NCBI GenBank assembly: GCA_035570275.1
Contig: DATMNI010000074.1
Coordinates: 1 to 20,543 of the forward strand
From: DATMNI01 sp035570275
GTDB taxonomy: Bacteria > Acidobacteriota > Terriglobia > Bryobacterales > Bryobacteraceae
DNA: 20,543 nucleotides
Reading direction: 5' to 3'
In this document: positions 7,027 through 12,551 of the stretch, piece by piece
Position numbering within the stretch: the stretch's first letter is position 1
Layout: each line of letters begins with the position of its first letter
Translations under genes and position numbers: made by a program
The notes under the pieces: model-generated
Database searches by the model: none
Told to the model about the DNA's origin: nothing
What the model saw: the letters and a program-made list of their open reading frames with translations, nothing else

Positions 7027-7758
7027 GTGAGAAAAGATATTACGGTTACCGCCGAGGTGCGTGCCTCGCGCGGCAAGAATGAAGCACGCCGTACGCGCGG
7101 CGCCGGGCAGATTCCGGCGGTGGTTTACGGCGCATACCAGGACCCGGTCAGCGTCGCGCTGAGTCCGCGCGAGCTCAACAAGATCATTCGCAGCAACACC
7201 GGCTTCAACACCATCTTCACCTTGGCCATCGCGGGCGGCGAGACCACGCCGGTCATGGTGGTGGATCAGCAGTTGGACCCGGTCAAGGGCACGCTGCTGC
7301 ATGCCGACCTGAAGCGCATCGACCTGACCAAGCGTATCCGCGTCGGCGTGCCGGTACACACCGTGGGTGAACCGGCGGGCGTCAAGGTGCAGGGCGGATT
7401 GCTGGAAGTGATCACCCGCGCCGTCGAAATCGAGTGCCTGCCGGACGAGATTCCGGAAAGCTTCGCGGTGAACGTGAGCGAGTTGATGATCGGCCAAAGC
7501 AAGCGCGCCAGCGATGTGGAGCTTTCGGGCTCCATGAAGCTGGTGAGCGACGCGCAGTCTGTAATCGCACACATTGTGGCGATGAAGGCCGAGGAAGTTG
7601 TGGCGCCGGTCGAAGGAGCCGTCGCACCCGTTGCCGGCGCCGCCGAACCCGAAGTGGCCAAGAAGGGCAAGAAGGACGAAGAAGCCGCCGCCGACGACAA
7701 GGGCAAGAAAGCCGACGACAAGGGCAAGAAGCCAGAGGAAAAGGGCAAGAAGAAGTAG
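7027..7758 (+). CDS. rplY: 50S ribosomal protein L25 / general stress protein Ctc
   Basis: This is the long, Ctc/TL5-type L25 that binds 5S rRNA in the large subunit. The N-terminal L25 domain (about residues 1-95) shows ASRGKNEARRTRGAGQIPAV and PVMVVDQQLDPVKGTLLHADL. The second, TL5-like beta domain (about 100-190) contains VPVHTVGEPAGVKVQGG and CLPDEIPESF. From about residue 195 to 243 the chain is a low-complexity Ala/Val then Lys/Asp/Gly tail with repeated DDKGKK units, probably disordered. The start is GTG. The stop is only six bases before pth, and rplY-pth adjacency is common in bacteria. Confidence 0.95.
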   Translation: MRKDITVTAEVRASRGKNEARRTRGAGQIPAVVYGAYQDPVSVALSPRELNKIIRSNTGFNTIFTLAIAGGETTPVMVVDQQLDPVKGTLLHADLKRIDLTKRIRVGVPVHTVGEPAGVKVQGGLLEVITRAVEIECLPDEIPESFAVNVSELMIGQSKRASDVELSGSMKLVSDAQSVIAHIVAMKAEEVVAPVEGAVAPVAGAAEPEVAKKGKKDEEAAADDKGKKADDKGKKPEEKGKKK

Positions 7759-7764
7759 CGCGCC

Positions 7765-8355
7765 ATGTTCCTGGTGGCCGGTCTGGGGAATCCGGGCGAG
7801 GAGTACGCTCTTACGCCGCACAATCTGGGGTTCCTGACGATAGACCGGCTGGCCGAGCGGCACGGCATCCGCATCACTCGCAAAGATTCCAAGGCGCTGG
7901 CCGGTTTGGGCGAAATCGGCGGACGCCAGGCGATGCTGGCCAAACCGCAAACGTTTATGAATCTCAGCGGCACGTCGCTGGCGCCGCTGATGGAAAAGCA
8001 CTCGATCGAGCTGGCCAGTCTGATTGTGGTTTACGACGAGTTGGATCTGCCGTGGGGGGCCGTGAGAATCAAGCCGCGAGGTTCCGCGGCCGGGCACAAC
8101 GGCATGAAGTCGGTAATCCAGAGTTTGCAGACCAGCGACGTGATTCGGGTGCGGATTGGGGTTCATCCGGGCCATCCGCTGAATAGTGGCACGGAGTATT
8201 TGCTGGCGCCCATGAAGCGCTCGCAGATGAAGGAATTGGACGAACTGGTCGGCTACGCGGCCGATGCGGTTGGTTCGATAATCGCCGAGGGCGTCGAAAT
8301 GGCCATGACGAAATACAATCGTCGCGCCCCGGGCTTAAACAAAGAGGACGCATGA
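7765..8355 (+). CDS. pth: Peptidyl-tRNA hydrolase
   Basis: Pth releases peptides from prematurely dropped peptidyl-tRNAs so that the tRNAs can be recycled. The 196-residue length is normal. The catalytic set is complete: Asn9 in GLGNPG, His19 in TPHNLGF, Asn66 in FMNLSG, Asp91 in YDELDLPWG and Asn112 in GHNGMKS. The ATG is close behind rplY. The stop TGA overlaps the rpsF ATG as ATGA, so pth and rpsF are translationally linked. Confidence 0.97.
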   Translation: MFLVAGLGNPGEEYALTPHNLGFLTIDRLAERHGIRITRKDSKALAGLGEIGGRQAMLAKPQTFMNLSGTSLAPLMEKHSIELASLIVVYDELDLPWGAVRIKPRGSAAGHNGMKSVIQSLQTSDVIRVRIGVHPGHPLNSGTEYLLAPMKRSQMKELDELVGYAADAVGSIIAEGVEMAMTKYNRRAPGLNKEDA

Positions 8356-8813
8356 GTAGGATTTACGAAGAGTTGTTCATCATAAAACCGGACGCGCCGG
8401 ACGAGGAGGTCGACCAGTTCGTGGAAACCCTGCGGACGCAGTTGGTCGCAGCCGGAGCAGTGGTCGACAAAATCGATAAGTGGGGCAAGCGCAGGCTGGC
8501 TTACCGCGTGGATAAGTACCGCGAAGGCACCTATGTGCTTTTGCAGTTTACCTCCGAGCCTGGGACGGTGAAAGAGCTGGAACGCCGGTTGCGCGTGTCG
8601 GACGCCGTGCTGAAGTTTCTGACGGTGCGCATCGACGAGAACCTGAAGCGTCTGGAAAAGCGCAAGAAGGCGCGGGACAAGCGGTCGGCCAGGCGCGCCG
8701 CGGCGGAGCCTTCGTCGCCGGTTCCCGGTCCAGGCGGCGCCCAGCCCTCATTGGCACAACAATTCACGGAATCGCCGGCGATGGTGCCGGGATTGCCGAA
8801 GGCGGAGGCCTAG
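8352..8813 (+). CDS. rpsF: 30S ribosomal protein S6
   Basis: S6 binds the central domain of 16S rRNA next to S18. The core (about residues 1-98) is a standard ferredoxin-like S6 fold: YEELFIIKPDAPDEEV, KWGKRRLAYRVDKYREGTYVLLQF and LRVSDAVLKFLTVRID. A 55-residue extension follows. It is first Lys/Arg-rich, then Pro/Ala/Ser-rich, and is probably disordered. It makes the protein 153 residues against roughly 95-135 in most species. An AGAGG precedes the ATG. rpsR follows after three bases with no ssb gene between, unlike in many other phyla. Confidence 0.96.
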   Translation: MSRIYEELFIIKPDAPDEEVDQFVETLRTQLVAAGAVVDKIDKWGKRRLAYRVDKYREGTYVLLQFTSEPGTVKELERRLRVSDAVLKFLTVRIDENLKRLEKRKKARDKRSARRAAAEPSSPVPGPGGAQPSLAQQFTESPAMVPGLPKAEA

Positions 8814-8816
8814 ACC

Positions 8817-9116
8817 ATGCCGGAATCCAAAGGAAGACCAGGCAGCGCCGGACAGCGGCCCACCGGCGGCGACAAGGCCGTCGCCACCCAGAAAAAACAA
8901 TACTTCCGGCGCAAGAAGGTTTGCCGCTTCTGCGTCGAGAAGATTGACGACATCAACTACAAAGACGTGAAGATGCTGCACGCCTTCGTGGCGGAGCGGG
9001 GCAAGATCGTACCGCGCCGCATTTCGGGCGTCTGCGCTCCGCACCAGCGGCGGCTCACGGATGCGATTAAGAAAGCGCGGAACATCGCGCTGCTGCCGTT
9101 CGCGGCAAGCTTCTAG
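8817..9116 (+). CDS. rpsR: 30S ribosomal protein S18 (zinc-binding form)
   Basis: S18 pairs with S6 on the platform of the small subunit. The core begins KKQYFRRKKVCRFCVEK and ends RRLTDAIKKARNIALLPF. Two Cys in CRFC and CxxH in GVCAPHQ make a plausible zinc site, so this is the Cys-containing (C+) form. The protein has 99 residues, of which about 25-30 at the N-terminus are an extra Gly/Pro/Ala/Lys-rich segment. GGAGG lies ten bases before the ATG, inside the end of rpsF, which supports this start rather than an internal one. Confidence 0.96.
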   Translation: MPESKGRPGSAGQRPTGGDKAVATQKKQYFRRKKVCRFCVEKIDDINYKDVKMLHAFVAERGKIVPRRISGVCAPHQRRLTDAIKKARNIALLPFAASF

Positions 9117-9136
9117 CGGAGAAGGGGGAAATAGCA

Positions 9137-9583
9137 ATGGATGTCATTCTGAGAGAAGATATCGAAAAGCTGGGCTCCCGCGGCGAAGTAGTGAAGGTCG
9201 CCCCGGGGTACGCCCGCAATTTCCTGCTGCCCAAGAAACTGGCGGTCGCGGCCAGCGGTTCCAACAAAAAGATTGTGGAGCAGGAGCGCCAGGCCCACCT
9301 GCGCAAGGATGCCAAACAGAAGGGCGAAGCCGAGGATCTTTCAAAGCTGCTGACCGGCGTGACGGTGACGATCATCCAGAAGTCGGGCGAAAACAATCAG
9401 TTGTTCGGTTCGGTGACGTCGAAAGACGTGGCCGACGCGCTGACCGCCCAGAACTTCAACATCGATCGCCGCAAGATCCAGTTGGACGACCCTATCAAGA
9501 CGCTGGGCGAGTTCAAAGTGCCGGTGAGACTGTACCGGGACGTGATCGCGGAAGTGACCGTGGTGGTAGCGAAGGAAGAGTAG
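9137..9583 (+). CDS. rplI: 50S ribosomal protein L9
   Basis: L9 is the elongated two-domain protein near the L1 stalk and helps maintain reading frame. At 148 residues it is the normal size. The N-terminal domain shows MDVILREDIEKLGSRGE and VKVAPGYARNFLLPKKLAV, the long connecting helix is QERQAHLRKDAKQKGEAEDL, and the C-terminal domain has LFGSVTSKDVADAL. An AGAAGGGGG stretch precedes the ATG. This is the last gene of the translation cluster and is followed by a hairpin before a convergent gene. Confidence 0.97.
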   Translation: MDVILREDIEKLGSRGEVVKVAPGYARNFLLPKKLAVAASGSNKKIVEQERQAHLRKDAKQKGEAEDLSKLLTGVTVTIIQKSGENNQLFGSVTSKDVADALTAQNFNIDRRKIQLDDPIKTLGEFKVPVRLYRDVIAEVTVVVAKEE

Positions 9584-9587
9584 CGTT

Positions 9588-9632
9588 TCTGTGGGGCAGA
9601 CCGCAAGGCAAGGTTTCCCCAAACACAGGAAA
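9588..9632. repeat. Decayed member of the TGTGGGGC repeat family
   Basis: TTTCTGTGGGGCAGACC is followed 9 bases later by GGTTTCCCCAAACACAGGAAA in two overlapping pieces, giving imperfect inverted arms. It begins like the 111-bp element (TGTGGGGCAG) but has lost the internal hairpins. It sits just after the rplI stop. Confidence 0.45.
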
Positions 9633-9654
9633 GGCGCCAGATATCTCTGGCGCC
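9633..9654 (-). terminator. Hairpin between convergent rplI and cupin genes
   Basis: GGCGCCAGA-TATC-TCTGGCGCC is a perfect 9-bp stem with a 4-nt loop. On the minus strand the stem is followed by TTTCC, so it resembles a weak intrinsic terminator for the cupin gene. On the plus strand no T-run follows, but the stem could still protect or end the rplI transcript. Confidence 0.6.
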
Positions 9655-9677
9655 CGAACACGAACACCGGCCGATGA

Positions 9678-10010
9678 TCAGCCTTTCATCTCCACCAGTA
9701 TGATCTCTAAAGGCGTATCGCCCAGGTTTTCCGGCAGGTGCTGTTCACCAGCCATGAAAAGAGTTTCCCCGGCTTTGGCGCTTCGCTCCTCTGTCCTTCC
9801 GTCCAGATAGGTGAATTTCCCACGGAAGCCAGTCAGGCAAACCATCACGCCGTCGGGATGCCCGTGCATCACCGACTTCTCATGCGAACCATACCTGATG
9901 CGCAGGACGCGCACCTTTTCGTTCTCGAACTCGACCTTGTAATGCTTGGGATCGACGCGGACTGGATCGGTTCGCGCCGCTCCCGGTTGAGCCGCAGATT
10001 GCGTAGCCAT
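9678..10010 (-). CDS. Small cupin-domain protein
   Basis: This 110-residue cytoplasmic protein is a single cupin barrel. Metal-site candidates are His49 and His51 in VMHGHPDGV and His91 in AGEQHLPEN. The Gly turns TGFRGKF and AGETLFMAG are typical. The function is unknown; small cupins of this kind can be metal-dependent enzymes, sugar binders or sensors. The ATG at 10010 is chosen because AAGGAGG lies about ten bases upstream. The frame stays open to 10295, but that upstream part runs across the ester-cyclase promoter and does not look like protein. The gene is divergent from the SnoaL-like gene. Confidence 0.85.
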   Translation of the reverse strand: MATQSAAQPGAARTDPVRVDPKHYKVEFENEKVRVLRIRYGSHEKSVMHGHPDGVMVCLTGFRGKFTYLDGRTEERSAKAGETLFMAGEQHLPENLGDTPLEIILVEMKG

Positions 10011-10144
10011 GGACTTTCCCCTCCTTCTTGGGATGGGAAAAGAATACTCCCGGCCGCCACCAAAAACAATCCCAATCCGGCGGTCTGTGGGGCGGATTGT
10101 GGCAGCTCGCACGATATCGAAAAAGGAGCCTGGTGCACAGACCA

Positions 10145-10173
10145 TTGCAGTCGGAACCACTCCGCTATACAAT
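10145..10173 (+). promoter_or_regulatory. Putative sigma-70 promoter of the ester cyclase gene
   Basis: TTGCAG (10145-10150) and TACAAT (10168-10173) are separated by 17 bp and lie 27 bp before the ATG. The -10 box matches five of six consensus bases and the -35 only three. This is a prediction from spacing and sequence alone. Confidence 0.4.
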
Positions 10174-10200
10174 TCAAAATACCCAAAGGAGGGTGATCCT

Positions 10201-10656
10201 ATGTCAGCAGAGAACAAGACGCTCGTCCGCCGCGTGTTCAAAGAAGTTTGGTCGAAAGGAAAGCTCGCTGTCGCCGACCAGATCGTTGCCGCCAACTACG
10301 CCAACCACGATCCTGCCGGTCCCATGCCCGAGCCCGGCCGGGAAGGTCTCAAGAAACATGTGACCGCATATCGTACCGCATTCCCCGACCTCACGTTCAC
10401 CATCGACGACGTTCTGGCCGAAGGTAACAAGGTGACGGTCCGCTGGACTTCGCGAGGCACGCACAAAGGTGTGGTGATGGGCATTGCTCCCACCGGCAAG
10501 CCAATCACACTGACAGGTATCAGCGTCCATCGCATCATCAGCGGTAAAGTGGCGGAGAGTTGGGTCACCTGGGACACCTTGGGCATGATGCAGCAACTCG
10601 GCGCCATCCCAGCGGTCGGCCAGGCGACGGAACAGGCTGCCAGCGCGACGCAATGA
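10201..10656 (+). CDS. SnoaL-like ester cyclase family protein
   Basis: This 151-residue cytoplasmic protein has the NTF2-like SnoaL fold. The visible pattern is NKTLVRRVFKEVWSKGKLAVADQIV, NYANHDPAG, LKKHVTAYRTAFPDLTFTIDDV, RWTSRGTHKG and ISVHRIISGKVAESWVTWD, which is characteristic of the family annotated as ester cyclase or polyketide cyclase SnoaL-like. Most members outside antibiotic clusters have no known substrate, and no polyketide genes are nearby. AAGGAGG lies nine bases before the ATG, so the start is firm. The last about 20 residues are Ala/Gln-rich. It is divergent from the cupin gene and may share regulation. Confidence 0.88.
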   Translation: MSAENKTLVRRVFKEVWSKGKLAVADQIVAANYANHDPAGPMPEPGREGLKKHVTAYRTAFPDLTFTIDDVLAEGNKVTVRWTSRGTHKGVVMGIAPTGKPITLTGISVHRIISGKVAESWVTWDTLGMMQQLGAIPAVGQATEQAASATQ

Positions 10657-10713
10657 GTATTTAGCGGAGCGTCCACAGACCGCCTAAGTACACCGTTTCA
10701 GAGGTTCACTAAC

Positions 10714-10770
10714 GTATCGGGACCGCTTGCTGACGCGCGCGGCTCCGTTCCGACCGTGAGGGAGCGGTCT
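10714..10770. repeat. Putative dispersed REP-like repeat
   Basis: GACCGCT (10721-10727) and AGCGGTC (10763-10769) form the arms of a hairpin enclosing a GACGCGCGCGGCTC block and CGACCGTGAGGG. I recall very similar strings scattered between genes in Solibacter-like and planctomycete genomes, but could not check this. It lies in the 214-bp gap before the YbhB-like gene. Confidence 0.45.
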
Positions 10771-10870
10771 TCGCGGCATAAAAAGCCGGAATCTTGAAAC
10801 ACAGATACCAAAGCCTTCCAACAGCACCTCCCCTTTGATATTCTGTACAAGCGAAAGGGAGGGCCGAGAG

Positions 10871-11455
10871 ATGATGAGAATCGCGAATGCATTGGGCATC
10901 TGCACCATGTTGGTGGCAGGCGCCTGGGTGTCGCAGGTTGTGGCGCAGGAAGCGGCGAAGAAGGCGCCCGCGGGTCCGGGGCTGACGCTGACGACGGCGG
11001 CGTTCCCCGACGGCGCGGAAATTCCCGCCAGGTTCACACAGTCGGATCCGAAGCCGGTCTCGCCGCGGCTGCAGTGGACCAACGTTCCGGCGAACACCGC
11101 CAGCTTCGCTTTGATCATGCATGACCCCGATGTGGCGGTGCAGAAAAAGACGGACGATGTTCTGCATTGGCTGATGTTCAATATTCCAGGATCGGCCCGC
11201 GAACTGGAAGAAGGCATACCGCCCGAAGCGAAACTGCCGGACGGAACGATACAGGGAAAGAATCAGGCTGGAGTGGTCGGTTACCGGGGGCCGGGAGCTC
11301 CTGCCGCCGGCCCGCACCATCACTACACGATTGAGCTCTTCGCGCTGGACACGAAGCTCGATCTGGGGCCGGACGCGACGCGGGCAGATGTTCTGAAAGC
11401 GATCGACGGGCACATTCTCGGAAAGGGCTTGGTGGTGGGACGTTTCCACCGCTAG
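10871..11455 (+). CDS. Secreted YbhB/YbcL-type PEBP (Raf kinase inhibitor-like) protein
   Basis: This 194-residue protein has a Sec signal peptide (basic MMRIAN, hydrophobic core, cleavage near VVAQ at 23-26) and then a phosphatidylethanolamine-binding fold. Family marks are FPDGAEIPARFT, SPRLQWTNVP, the DPD in IMHDPDVAV, HWLMFNIPGSARELEEG, GYRGPGAP and HHHYTIELFALD. The bacterial role is unclear; small-molecule or lipid-headgroup binding is assumed. The ATG at 10871 follows a GGGAGGG. An upstream in-frame ATG at 10835 would place charged residues before the signal peptide and skip that site. A possible -10 TATTCT is at 10839. It is followed at once by 11-bp tandem repeats. Confidence 0.9.
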   Translation: MMRIANALGICTMLVAGAWVSQVVAQEAAKKAPAGPGLTLTTAAFPDGAEIPARFTQSDPKPVSPRLQWTNVPANTASFALIMHDPDVAVQKKTDDVLHWLMFNIPGSARELEEGIPPEAKLPDGTIQGKNQAGVVGYRGPGAPAAGPHHHYTIELFALDTKLDLGPDATRADVLKAIDGHILGKGLVVGRFHR

Positions 11456-11498
11456 AAGAAAGCCAGGAAGAAACCAAGAAGAAACCAAGAAGAAACAC
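11454..11498. repeat. 11-bp tandem repeat after the YbhB-like gene
   Basis: The unit AGAAGAAACCA is repeated with period 11: 11466-11476 (first base pair changed), 11477-11487, 11488-11498 (last bases changed). A degenerate 12-bp copy overlaps the stop codon at 11454. It looks like simple slippage-prone sequence; no function is apparent. Confidence 0.75.
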
Positions 11499-11657
11499 TA
11501 ATCACTGTGAGCCCGTCAATCGCGGGGTTTACGTGTGTCAAATGTCGGGGTAGTTGACCGGCTTTCAGCACGCTGCCGTGGTGCTCGAAGGGTTTAACGA
11601 CGCCCTCGCTGGCGCCAATTCATTGCCAGAATCCATAAGAATTGACACACCACACGC

Positions 11658-11696
11658 CAGGAATGGCTGTGCCACTTCAGGAATGGCTGTGCCACT
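11658..11696. repeat. 20-bp direct repeat just upstream of the moxR-like gene
   Basis: CAGGAATGGCTGTGCCACT occurs twice with a period of 20 bp. Each copy contains the small palindrome TGGC-TGT-GCCA. The second copy ends 12 bases before the ATG at 11709, so the repeat forms the leader of the moxR-like gene and reaches its weak ribosome-binding site. It could be a regulatory site or a mobile short repeat. Confidence 0.7.
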
Positions 11697-11708
11697 ATAG
11701 GGTAGCTT

Positions 11709-12551
11709 ATGACTGTCGATATTGAAGGCGTTACCCTGCACCTTGCCCATCCGGACGAGTTGGCCGTGCAATGGGTCGGGCAGGACGAACTGATGCGCCA
11801 ATTGCTGGCCGCCTGGATGGTGGTGAACGAGCAGGACCTTCCCATGAATCCACGGCTGCTGGGCAAGCCGGGGGTGGGAAAGACCACCCTGGCTTATGCC
11901 GCGGGAAAACGGATGGGGCGGGACGTGTTTATCCTGCAAGCCACCATGGATACGCGGCCCGAAGACCTGCTGGTCACACCCGTGATCGAAGGCGCGGGCA
12001 GCCTGAGGTACGTGGCGTCGCCGCTGGTAACCGCGATGTTGACCGGCGGGATTGCTATCCTGGACGAGGGCAACCGGATGAGCGAGAAGAGTTGGGCCAG
12101 CCTGGCGCCGTTGCTGGATAACCGCCGGTACGTCGAATCCATCGTGGCCGGCATCAAGATCAAGGCCCATCCCAACTTCCGCCTGGTAGCCACCATGAAC
12201 GACGACGCCTCTACATTCGAACTGCCGGAATACATTCATTCCCGTCTGCAGCCCCAGATCTTCATCGATTTTCCCGAACGCGATGAGGAATATCACATTC
12301 TGAAGGAGAATCTGCCTTTCGCCGAAGAGCGAATCCTGAACTACGTCACGGATTTTCTGCAGATGGCGCACGCCGCCGACGAGCGCTATACGGTGCGGGA
12401 CGGCATCAGCGTGGCCCGCTTCGCCATCAAATTGAAGAGCCTGGCCACCAAGCGAACTCATGAAACCGAGGCGCTGGAGATCGCCGTGACTCAGGTACTG
12501 GGGGAAGAGGCGTTACGGTATGTCCGCCGAAACCGGCCTTCCGCTACCTGA
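11709..12551 (+). CDS. MoxR-type AAA+ ATPase
   Basis: This 280-residue cytoplasmic AAA+ ATPase is of the MoxR/CbbQ/NorQ type, whose members use ATP hydrolysis to remodel or activate partner proteins, often with a vWA-domain protein. Walker A is GKPGVGKT (52-59), Walker B is IAILDE (115-120) followed by the GNRM typical of the family, sensor 1 is Asn164 in VATMND, and an arginine-finger candidate is Arg179 in IHSRL. The C-terminal helical part is about residues 195-280. The ATG has only a weak AGGG upstream. The last 32 bases overlap the next gene in another frame, so the two products are probably made together. No vWA gene adjoins it, which is unusual for the family. Confidence 0.92.
   Translation: MTVDIEGVTLHLAHPDELAVQWVGQDELMRQLLAAWMVVNEQDLPMNPRLLGKPGVGKTTLAYAAGKRMGRDVFILQATMDTRPEDLLVTPVIEGAGSLRYVASPLVTAMLTGGIAILDEGNRMSEKSWASLAPLLDNRRYVESIVAGIKIKAHPNFRLVATMNDDASTFELPEYIHSRLQPQIFIDFPERDEEYHILKENLPFAEERILNYVTDFLQMAHAADERYTVRDGISVARFAIKLKSLATKRTHETEALEIAVTQVLGEEALRYVRRNRPSAT

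Noticed and set aside
6811..8175. 454-codon minus-strand open frame across rplY and pth
   Set aside because: It covers two certain housekeeping genes and the palindromic element; its His/Arg/Leu-rich composition is typical of an antisense shadow.
11454..11498. CRISPR-like short repeats
   Set aside because: The period is only 11 bp with no spacers, so it is a simple tandem repeat.
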